Part shown: positions 51,893 through 59,407 of the stretch, one piece after another
Position numbering within the stretch: position 1 is the stretch's first letter
Layout of the letters: each line of letters begins with the position of its first letter
Source of the DNA: Kiritimatiellales bacterium
GTDB taxonomy: Bacteria > Verrucomicrobiota > Kiritimatiellia > Kiritimatiellales > Tichowtungiaceae
Direction: 5' to 3'
NCBI GenBank assembly: GCA_041656295.1
Contig: JBBADV010000007.1
Span: 62,001 to 126,000 of the forward strand
Length of the DNA stretch: 64,000 bases
The notes under the pieces: generated by a model
The model's database searches: none
What the model was told of the DNA's origin: nothing
Seen by the model: only the letters and a program-made list of their open reading frames with translations
Program-made: the position numbers and the translations under genes

Positions 51893-52287
51893 TATTGAGC
51901 GATCCGATTTCCGACATGCTCACCCGTATCCGCAATGCGAATATGGCGGGGCATAACAAAGTGCAGATACCGCATTCCAGAATGAAGAGCGAGATTGCCC
52001 GTATTCTGAAACAGGAAGGTTATATCAAGGATTTCACAACGGAGAAAGTTGAGGGCAAACCGACGCTGGTTCTGTTTCTTAAATATTCCAATGATTTGAA
52101 GCCGGTGATTCAGGGCTTGCGCCGCGTGAGCCGCCCGAGCTGCCGGCACTATGTAACGTCCAGCAGCATTCCGCGCGTTCTTGGCGGAATCGGTTTGGCC
52201 ATTTTGAGTACATCCTCCGGCATCCTCTCTGATACAGAAGCGCGCAAAGTGCGCGTCGGCGGCGAAGTACTCTGTTATATTTGGTAA
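51889..52287 (+). CDS. rpsH: 30S ribosomal protein uS8
   Basis: 132 residues. [29 protein letters not shown] and the C-terminal [28 protein letters not shown] are diagnostic. In E. coli uS8 represses the spc operon by binding the rplE start region; here rplE-rpsH overlap by four bases, so coupling is direct. Confidence 0.97.
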   Translation: MILSDPISDMLTRIRNANMAGHNKVQIPHSRMKSEIARILKQEGYIKDFTTEKVEGKPTLVLFLKYSNDLKPVIQGLRRVSRPSCRHYVTSSSIPRVLGGIGLAILSTSSGILSDTEARKVRVGGEVLCYIW

Positions 52288-52310
52288 TTTTTGAAATTGA
52301 GGTTGTAACC

Positions 52311-52847
52311 ATGTCAAGAATAGGAAAACAGCCGGTGACGATTCCATCCGGGGTGGATGTATCCGTCAACGGGAATACAGTCACCGTGAAAGGTCTGAAA
52401 GGAGAAAGCTCCTGGGAAATTCCGGCGTTGCTTACGGTTAAAGTGGACGGCGGCGAGGTGCTGGTCCGCCGGAACGATGAAAGTAAAGAAGCCCGCGCCC
52501 TGCACGGAACCATCCGCAATATCATCCGCAATATGGTAGTCGGGGTGCAGGACGGTTATGAAAAAGAGCTGGAAATTCAGGGGGTCGGTTACAAAGCGGT
52601 ATTGCAGGGCAGAATGCTCGTTCTCTCCCTTGGTTATTCACACGAAATCAACTATGAAATCCCGGAAGGTGTCTCCGTGACGCTGAACGGGGCTACCGAA
52701 ATCAAAATTGCAGGGCACGAAAAAGCTCTGGTCGGACAGGTCGCCGCGCGCATCCGTGCATTTGCGCCCGCTGAGCCCTATAAAGGCAAGGGCGTGCGTT
52801 ATAAAGGCGAACAGGTGCGGCGTAAAGAAGGTAAGGCAGTGGCTTAA
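52311..52847 (+). CDS. rplF: 50S ribosomal protein uL6
   Basis: 178 residues from the ATG at 52311. MSRIGKQPVTIPSGVDVSVNGNTVTVKGLKG, the VGVQDGYEKELEIQGVGYKA middle and the C-terminal EPYKGKGVRYKGEQVRRKEGKA block are standard. It supports the sarcin-ricin loop. Confidence 0.97.
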   Translation: MSRIGKQPVTIPSGVDVSVNGNTVTVKGLKGESSWEIPALLTVKVDGGEVLVRRNDESKEARALHGTIRNIIRNMVVGVQDGYEKELEIQGVGYKAVLQGRMLVLSLGYSHEINYEIPEGVSVTLNGATEIKIAGHEKALVGQVAARIRAFAPAEPYKGKGVRYKGEQVRRKEGKAVA

Positions 52848-52849
52848 TC

Positions 52850-53191
52850 ATGAAGGTCAAAAGCAAAGCAGATTATCGCAAGCGCAGACATTTCCGTCTG
52901 CGGAACAAAATTCGTGGAACAGCCGAATGCCCTCGCATGGCGGTTTACGTTTCCAACCGTTATATTTATGTGCAGCTCATCGACGACGACGCGCAGAAAA
53001 CACTCTGTTCTGTTTCGTCGCTCGGCGGGACATGCACCATCGCAGCGGCGAAAGAGCTCGGCACCAAAGCAGCCGAAGCCGCTAAAGGGCAGAACATCCG
53101 TCGTGTGGTTTTCGACCGCGGCGGGTTTGCTTACGGTGCCCGTTTGCGTGCACTGGCCGATAGCGCCCGCGAAGCCGGAATCCAATTTTAA
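52850..53191 (+). CDS. rplR: 50S ribosomal protein uL18
   Basis: 113 residues. RKRRHFRLRNKIRGTAECPRMAVYVSNRYIYVQLIDD and VVFDRGGFAYGARLRALADSAREAGI identify it. It binds 5S rRNA with uL5. Two bases separate it from rplF. Confidence 0.96.
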   Translation: MKVKSKADYRKRRHFRLRNKIRGTAECPRMAVYVSNRYIYVQLIDDDAQKTLCSVSSLGGTCTIAAAKELGTKAAEAAKGQNIRRVVFDRGGFAYGARLRALADSAREAGIQF

Positions 53192-53213
53192 ACTTTATTA
53201 AAGGAGTTTCGCA

Positions 53214-53705
53214 GTGACGGACAAAAAGGCAGATAAAGAAAACAAAAAACCCGAACTGGAAGAACGCGTGGTGCACATCAACCGCAACTCGAAAGTGGTC
53301 AAGGGCGGGCGCCGCTTCAGCTTCGGCGCACTGGTGGTTGTTGGCGATGGTACAGGACGTGTCGGATACGGCCTCGGCAAAGCGAATGAAGTTTCGGATG
53401 CCATCCGTAAAGCGGGTGAAACAGCGAAACGCGCGATGAAACCGATCGTCATGCGGGGCACAACGATTCCTCATGAAACGATTGGCAGCTTTGGCGGCGC
53501 AGAGGTTCTCCTGCGCCCGGCGGCGGAAGGTACCGGTGTTATTGCCGGCGGTTCCTGCCGTGCCGTGCTTGAGCTCGCCGGCGTGCGCGACGTCCTTGCC
53601 AAATCGCTTGGCAGCAGCAATAAATTGAACGTAACCAAAGCCACGATGGCGGCACTTGCCTCTCTGCGTTCGCGCGAAGATGCAATGGCAGCACGCGGCA
53701 AATAA
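53214..53705 (+). CDS. rpsE: 30S ribosomal protein uS5
   Basis: 163 residues from a GTG at 53214 behind [36 protein letters not shown] and [18 protein letters not shown] block ([25 protein letters not shown]) are typical. The next gene is rplO with a 16-base gap; rpmD, normally between, is missing. Confidence 0.96.
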   Translation: MTDKKADKENKKPELEERVVHINRNSKVVKGGRRFSFGALVVVGDGTGRVGYGLGKANEVSDAIRKAGETAKRAMKPIVMRGTTIPHETIGSFGGAEVLLRPAAEGTGVIAGGSCRAVLELAGVRDVLAKSLGSSNKLNVTKATMAALASLRSREDAMAARGK

Positions 53706-53721
53706 CATAGAGGTTTTTGAA

Positions 53722-54171
53722 ATGGAACTGCATTCATTACAGCCGGTCGAAGGTTCAAGCCGTCGCAAGATGCGTGTCGGCCGTGGTCGTGCGTCCGGCA
53801 AAGGCAAAACCGCCGGCCGCGGACATAAAGGGCAGTATGCCCGTTCGGGGCATAAACACAAACCGCTGTTTGAAGGCGGTCAGATGCCGATGTCCCGCCG
53901 CATCCCGAAACGCGGATTTAAAAATATAAACCGCAAAGAGTTTGCCGCTGTGAATATTGCAACGCTGGATGCATTTGATAACGGTACGGAAGTCACGATG
54001 GATCTGCTGCGTCAGGCCGGTATGGTCAAGGGCGTATGGGACGGTGTGAAAATCCTGGGTAATGGTGAGCTGACTAAAAAACTTACGGTGAAAGCCAGCG
54101 CATTCAGTGCCGCAGCCAAAGAAAAGATCGAGGCGGCGGGCGGCAGTGTTGAAACAATTCAAAAGAGTTAA
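53722..54171 (+). CDS. rplO: 50S ribosomal protein uL15
   Basis: 149 residues from the ATG at 53722; the frame is open further upstream inside rps[39 protein letters not shown] and [19 protein letters not shown] are diagnostic. Late assembly protein of the large subunit. Confidence 0.96.
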   Translation: MELHSLQPVEGSSRRKMRVGRGRASGKGKTAGRGHKGQYARSGHKHKPLFEGGQMPMSRRIPKRGFKNINRKEFAAVNIATLDAFDNGTEVTMDLLRQAGMVKGVWDGVKILGNGELTKKLTVKASAFSAAAKEKIEAAGGSVETIQKS

Positions 54172-54189
54172 CTTCGGGACGGGATATCC

Positions 54190-55527
54190 ATGCTTTCCGC
54201 TTTTGTAAACAGCTTTAAGATCCAGGAACTGCGCCAGCGGATTCTTTTTACGTTTGGCGTCATTTTTCTCTGCCGGCTCCTTTCTAACATTCCGCTGGTA
54301 GGAATTGACTTCGGGTTGATGTCCAATTGGCTCGAACAGCAGACATCTACCGGCGGACTGATGGATCTGTTAAATCTGTTCAGTGGAGGCGCGCTGGAAA
54401 ACTGTGCGGTCGGTGCGCTCGGCATTATGCCGTACATCAGTGCTTCTATCATTATGCAGATTATGGGGCAGGTCATTCCAACGCTCAGCAAACTGATGCG
54501 CGAAGGCGAAGCCGGCCGTGCAAAAATCACGCAGTACACCCGTTATCTCACCGTATTCATTTGTATCATCCAGGGCTTCATGCTCGCTCGCGGACTTGAA
54601 AGCGGGCGGATCGGCTTCCCGCCCTCATTGGTGCAGATTCCCGGGATCGGATTCGCTTTGTTAACGACGATGGAACTGCTGGTGGGAACACTGCTGATGA
54701 TGTGGCTTGGCGAACAGATCACCGAGCGCGGAATCGGTAACGGTGTTTCCATGATCATTACAATTAATATCGTCAGCCGGATGCCGGCGGCGGTATCGGC
54801 GATGATTGCACTCTTCCGCCCGATTGACGGTGTTGCCCGTTTTTCGCCGTTCATGGCCGCTGCACTGCTGATCATGTTTCTTGTGGTAATCGCCGCTGTC
54901 ATTGCTGTTACACAGGCACAGCAGAAAATTCCGGTGCAGTACGCCAAGCGCGTTGTCGGCCGCAAAGTATACGGCGGACAGCACACCTTTATGCCGCTGC
55001 GCGTAAACTATGCAGGTGTAATGCCCATTATTTTTGCCCAGGCGATTCTCATGTTCCCGGCGATGATTTTTAATGCACTGCCCGGCACTTTCTTCAAATC
55101 GTGGGCCGCTGCATTCAACAGCGGAACCGGCCTGTATATGACGCTCTTTGGTCTGATGATTTTCTTTTTCTCCTTTTTCTGGGTCTCAATGATGTTTAAT
55201 CCGGTGCAGATCGCTGACGACATGAAAAAACATGGCGGTTACATCCCCGGCATCCGTCCCGGAAAATCCACCGCAGAATTTCTTGATAAAACCATGACGC
55301 GTATCACGCTTGCCGGCGCACTCTTCCTCACTATTATCGCTGTGCTGCCGACAGTTATCAGCACTCGCCTTAATATTCCGTTCCTGATAGCATCGTTCTT
55401 TGGCGGGACCAGCTTGCTGATTATTGTCGGCGTTATGCTCGACACCATGCGTCAGATTGAATCGCAACTGCTGATGCGCCACTACGACGGCTTCCTGAAA
55501 AAAGGGAAACTCAGATCCAGAAAGTAG
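54190..55527 (+). CDS. secY: Preprotein translocase subunit SecY
   Basis: 445 residues with about ten membrane helices. RILFTFGVIFLCRLLSNIPLVGID, SIIMQIMGQVIPTLSKLMREGEAGRAKITQYTRYLT and MMFNPVQIADDMKKHGGYIPGIRPGK are conserved. It forms the protein-conducting channel with SecE. It ends eight bases before adk. Confidence 0.97.
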   Translation: MLSAFVNSFKIQELRQRILFTFGVIFLCRLLSNIPLVGIDFGLMSNWLEQQTSTGGLMDLLNLFSGGALENCAVGALGIMPYISASIIMQIMGQVIPTLSKLMREGEAGRAKITQYTRYLTVFICIIQGFMLARGLESGRIGFPPSLVQIPGIGFALLTTMELLVGTLLMMWLGEQITERGIGNGVSMIITINIVSRMPAAVSAMIALFRPIDGVARFSPFMAAALLIMFLVVIAAVIAVTQAQQKIPVQYAKRVVGRKVYGGQHTFMPLRVNYAGVMPIIFAQAILMFPAMIFNALPGTFFKSWAAAFNSGTGLYMTLFGLMIFFFSFFWVSMMFNPVQIADDMKKHGGYIPGIRPGKSTAEFLDKTMTRITLAGALFLTIIAVLPTVISTRLNIPFLIASFFGGTSLLIIVGVMLDTMRQIESQLLMRHYDGFLKKGKLRSRK

Positions 55528-55534
55528 GGCGGAG

Positions 55535-56191
55535 ATGAAAGCGATCATTCTGCTTGGCGGTCCCGGCGCCGGAAAGGGAACGCTGGCTGAAATCATCAAA
55601 AAAAAATCCGGTTTCCTTCATGTTTCCACCGGTGAAATCCTGCGCGCAGCTATCCGCAATCAAACGCCGGTTGGACTTAAAGTTAAAGTGTTTATTGATC
55701 GCGGTGAGCTTGTGCCTGATGAAATTGTTCTTGAAATCATTAAGGAGCTCATTGCCGCCCGGCCGGCGAGTGCGCGGTTTATGTTTGACGGTTTCCCGCG
55801 CACCGTTGTACAGGCCGAGGGCCTCGAACAACTGTTTGCTGAAAACAATGGAACACTGCTGCATGTTTTTCAGCTCGATCTTGATCACGAAACTCTGCTC
55901 CGGCGCTTGACCGGCCGGCGTGTCTGCCGTTCCTGCGGCGCGCTGTTTCACATCGACAATAAGCCGCCGCAAAAAGAAGGCCTCTGCGATTTCGATAACG
56001 GTGAGCTTTATCAACGTTCCGACGACAGCGAAGAAACCATTTTAAACCGTCTTGACGTCTACGAAAAACAAACCGCACCGCTCGTCGGCTTTTACCGGCA
56101 GCGCGGACTTCTCAGGAAAATCAATGCTTCCGAAACCCCGGAACAAGTAACCGCCACAGTTCTCAGCTTTCTTAATCGGACATTCAAATGA
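55535..56191 (+). CDS. adk: Adenylate kinase with zinc-type LID
   Basis: 218 residues. P loop GGPGAGKGT, STGEILRAAI, and the FDGFPRTVVQAEGL lid-core region. The LID domain carries CRSC and a later C-D-F-D block, matching the Cys3-Asp zinc site of Gram-positive-type adenylate kinases. It converts AMP + ATP to two ADP. Its stop overlaps the map start (ATGA). Confidence 0.95.
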   Translation: MKAIILLGGPGAGKGTLAEIIKKKSGFLHVSTGEILRAAIRNQTPVGLKVKVFIDRGELVPDEIVLEIIKELIAARPASARFMFDGFPRTVVQAEGLEQLFAENNGTLLHVFQLDLDHETLLRRLTGRRVCRSCGALFHIDNKPPQKEGLCDFDNGELYQRSDDSEETILNRLDVYEKQTAPLVGFYRQRGLLRKINASETPEQVTATVLSFLNRTFK

Positions 56192-56934
56192 TCATTCTCA
56201 AAACGCCGGCAGAAATTGAAGCAATGCGCCGCGTTAACCGGATGACGGCCCGGGTCCGCGATGCGCTTGCCGCTATGGTGCGTCCCGGTATCACCACGGG
56301 AGAGCTTGGTGACGCCGCGTTTCAACTGATTCGCGAATCCGGCGGCACCAGCGCATTTTACGGCTATCACGGTTATCCCGGTTCCATTTGTGTCTCCATT
56401 AATGATGAGGTTGTACACGGAATCCCGGGACCGCGCGTCATCCGCGAAGGCGATATTGTCAGCATCGATGTGGGAATCGCTTTCGAAGGATTTATCGGCG
56501 ACACCGCAGTCACCGTTCCTGCCGGCGCAATCAGCGCTGAAAATAAAAGACTGCTCGAAACTACACAGCTGGCATTAAGTGCCGGCATTGAGCAGGCGGT
56601 GGAAGGCAACCGGCTTGGCGATATTTCATACGCCATTCAAAGCGCGGTTGAAGCCGCCGGTTTTTCAGTTGTCCGGCAGTTTATAGGCCACGGTATTGGA
56701 CGCAACATGCACGAAGATCCGCAAATTCCTAACTACGGTAAAGGGGGTCGCGGACCGAAACTCAAAGCCGGAATGACGCTTGCCATCGAGCCGATGGTCA
56801 ACATCGGCGGACCAAAAGTTCAGCTGCTCGAAGATGAATGGACTGCGGTGACTAAAGACGGTTCATATTCCGCTCATTTCGAACACACCGTTGCTGTCGG
56901 CAAAACGCACGCCGATATTCTTTCTTTACCGTAA
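56188..56934 (+). CDS. map: Type I methionine aminopeptidase
   Basis: 248 residues. Metal ligands of the pita-bread fold are visible: Asp in SIDVG, Asp in FIGDTAVT, His in GHGIGRNMHEDP, Glu in AIEPM and the final Glu in HFEHTVAV; the substrate-side His is in YHGYPGS. It removes the start Met from new proteins. No SH3-like N-terminal extension. Last gene of the superoperon; infA, rpmJ and the alpha operon do not follow. Confidence 0.96.
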   Translation: MIILKTPAEIEAMRRVNRMTARVRDALAAMVRPGITTGELGDAAFQLIRESGGTSAFYGYHGYPGSICVSINDEVVHGIPGPRVIREGDIVSIDVGIAFEGFIGDTAVTVPAGAISAENKRLLETTQLALSAGIEQAVEGNRLGDISYAIQSAVEAAGFSVVRQFIGHGIGRNMHEDPQIPNYGKGGRGPKLKAGMTLAIEPMVNIGGPKVQLLEDEWTAVTKDGSYSAHFEHTVAVGKTHADILSLP

Positions 56935-56936
56935 AT

Positions 56937-59210
56937 CTATTTCCGTTTGCGGCGCGTCCTGGTTTTTGCTCCGTGCGGGCGTTGACCCGTCATGGTGATC
57001 GGCTGTTTTTTCCGCCGGCCGGCGCGCGGCGCACCTTTGGCTGTTCTCACTGGCGCGTGTTCTTCGACACCGGAAATTCGAAAGTCGACCAGTCGGCGCG
57101 CCATATCAACGCGCACAATATCCACTTTAAGCGCATCACCAATCGTATACACGTTCCGGTGCCGCATGCCGGTGGCTTTGGTTTTCGTGCGGTTCACTTC
57201 GTAGCGGTCATCAGTGAGCGATGCAAACGGCACGAGGCCGCGCTGCAGTGTATCGGTGAGTTCAACAATCAGGCCTTTGTTAAGAATGCGGACAACGCTG
57301 CCGGAATACGGACCGGTTTCGCCCCTGTAAAGCAAGGTATTATAATATTCAACACGGCGCAGATCGATGCTCTCTTTTTCAGCGGCATCGGCGGCAGTTT
57401 CAGTACGCGTACATTGTGCGCCGATAGCGGCGAGATCGTCAGTGCCGTACGGCGCTTTAGTTTTTTCTTCGAGTGCGCTTAACAGGCGGTGAACCACGAG
57501 ATCGGGGTAGCGCCGGATCGGCGAAGTAAAGTGCGCATAATCTTCAAACGCGAGACCGAAGTGTCCGGTCGGTTCAGCGGAGTAGCCGGCGCGTTTCAGA
57601 TTACGCAGCACAGCGAGACTGGCAGTGTATTCCAGCGGCGTGCCGGCAATTTTTTCCAGCACCGCATTAATACCGGCACGCGATTGCGGCAGCGCGTCGA
57701 TGCCGAGCGCCTGCAGCTCCGCGCCCATTTGCGCCCACTGCTCTTCATCCGGCTCCTCGTGAATCCGGTGCAGTGCCGCCCGTCCGGCATCTTTTAATTT
57801 GCGCGCCACCGCCACATTCGCGAGCAGCATGCACTCTTCAATCAGCTGATACGCTTCTTTGGCTTCGCCTTTATGAATCGACTCAACTTTGCCGGCGGCG
57901 TTAAGCCGGAAATTAATCTGCGGAGTATTGATTTCGAGCGAACCGTTTTCAATCCGCCGTGCGCGGATTGTCCTCGCCAGCGGGCGCAGCTGCTGCAGAA
58001 CGCCGGCCACGGCCGCCGGAATTTTATGCTCCGGCTTCCCGTCGAATAAGAGTTGAACCTGATCGTAGTTCAACCGTGCGTCAGAATGAATAATGGAGTG
58101 GAAGGAATCGGCGCCGGTCATTTCTCCGGAACTCGTCAGCGAAATTTCAACGGTGTGCGCGAGGCGGTCGACATTCGGATTTAAACTGCAAATGCGTGTG
58201 GTTAATTCCGGCGGCAGCATCATCACCACGCGGTCGACGAGATAAATACTGTTGCCGCGCTGCAGCGCCTCTTTATCAAGCGCTGAATTTCTTTGCACAA
58301 AATAGGCCACGTCGGCGATATGCACCGAAAGTTTCCAGCCGCCGGCAGTTTTTTCGAGCGATATGGCATCGTCAAAATCGCGCGCGGTTGCAGGATCAAT
58401 GGTGAACGTCAGCCGGTCGCGAATATCGCGCCGGTTTGTATACTCTTCCGGACGCAGTTCGTGCGGCATGCGTTCCGCTTCAGCGATCACCTCTGCCGGA
58501 AAGTTCTGCCGGAAACCGTGTGCGCGCAGAATGCTCTGCATTTCCGTATTCGGGTCGTCGCGGTGTCCGATGTCCTCAATCACCGTGCCGGAAAGCGGTT
58601 TAAACGGATCCGTCCACTCGTTCAGTTCAATTACAACTTTATGATCCGCCGGAATGTCTGCGAGCCCTTTTTTCCAGCCGCTCACGCGGATATCCTGACC
58701 GAGCCGCAGATTGTCCGGAATCACATACGCGTAATAGGGTGTGCGGCGCAGCAGACCGACCACCTCCGTATTCCGGCGTTCGATAATTTCCGCAACGCGG
58801 CCTTCGGGAAGCTGGTGTTCATGTACGCGGCCGCCGCGTGCCGGGCGTTTTCCGGCCGGTGTCAACAGTTCAACCATAACCCGGTCGCCGTCGAGCGCTG
58901 TTTTTAAATCATCCTTTGCGATGTACACTTCCTGTCTGTTTTCGTCTGCTGTAAAAATGGCGAATCCTTTGTCGGTAATATGAACCGTACCGGTGAGTGC
59001 CGGCAGCGGTTGCGCCGGCGCCCAGCGGTTCTTACGCAGATTTGCCACTTTACCCTGCTTTTCCAGATTGATTAACGCCTGCCGGAGTTTATTGCGTTCT
59101 GTGCTGCGCAGCCGCAGCGCTTTCGCCAGATCGGGGCGCGTCAGCGGCTGATACTTCGGGTGGTTCAGGTGAGCGAGGATGCGCTCTTCGAGCGCCGGTG
59201 TTGTTGTCAT
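56937..59210 (-). CDS. rnr: Ribonuclease R
   Basis: 757 residues. N-terminal winged-helix and cold-shock domains (VHITDKGFAIFTADEN), RNB catalytic domain with four Asp in TIDPATARDFDDAISLEK, HFTSPIRRYPDLVVHRLL, then an S1 domain and a Lys/Arg-rich tail (GRRKKQPITMTGQ). It degrades structured RNA 3' to 5'. It is convergent with map with only two bases between stops. Confidence 0.94.
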   Translation of the reverse strand: MTTTPALEERILAHLNHPKYQPLTRPDLAKALRLRSTERNKLRQALINLEKQGKVANLRKNRWAPAQPLPALTGTVHITDKGFAIFTADENRQEVYIAKDDLKTALDGDRVMVELLTPAGKRPARGGRVHEHQLPEGRVAEIIERRNTEVVGLLRRTPYYAYVIPDNLRLGQDIRVSGWKKGLADIPADHKVVIELNEWTDPFKPLSGTVIEDIGHRDDPNTEMQSILRAHGFRQNFPAEVIAEAERMPHELRPEEYTNRRDIRDRLTFTIDPATARDFDDAISLEKTAGGWKLSVHIADVAYFVQRNSALDKEALQRGNSIYLVDRVVMMLPPELTTRICSLNPNVDRLAHTVEISLTSSGEMTGADSFHSIIHSDARLNYDQVQLLFDGKPEHKIPAAVAGVLQQLRPLARTIRARRIENGSLEINTPQINFRLNAAGKVESIHKGEAKEAYQLIEECMLLANVAVARKLKDAGRAALHRIHEEPDEEQWAQMGAELQALGIDALPQSRAGINAVLEKIAGTPLEYTASLAVLRNLKRAGYSAEPTGHFGLAFEDYAHFTSPIRRYPDLVVHRLLSALEEKTKAPYGTDDLAAIGAQCTRTETAADAAEKESIDLRRVEYYNTLLYRGETGPYSGSVVRILNKGLIVELTDTLQRGLVPFASLTDDRYEVNRTKTKATGMRHRNVYTIGDALKVDIVRVDMARRLVDFRISGVEEHAPVRTAKGAPRAGRRKKQPITMTGQRPHGAKTRTRRKRK

Positions 59211-59325
59211 GAATGAAGAATAGACTTTATCTCAGTGCAATGAACAGGCAGAAAGAGGTTTAAAAGTCCAAGGTCAAAGGCATAGAGTCAGAAGTCAAAA
59301 ATCTGGAAAGCTGCGACCTTTGACG

Positions 59326-59355
59326 TTGAGATTTTCGACAGGAGCATCATAAAAT
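59326..59355 (+). promoter_or_regulatory. Candidate promoter of the GH78 gene
   Basis: TTGAGA (59326-59331) and TAAAAT (59350-59355) are 18 bases apart, 52 bases before the ATG. Just upstream (59262-59325) the motif AGTC/GGTCAAA occurs several times on both strands and may bind a regulator. Confidence 0.3.
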
Positions 59356-59407
59356 CTTTTGCAATTACCGGAACCGGCACCGGAGAAATTCTTGAAAGGA
59401 GTCAACA

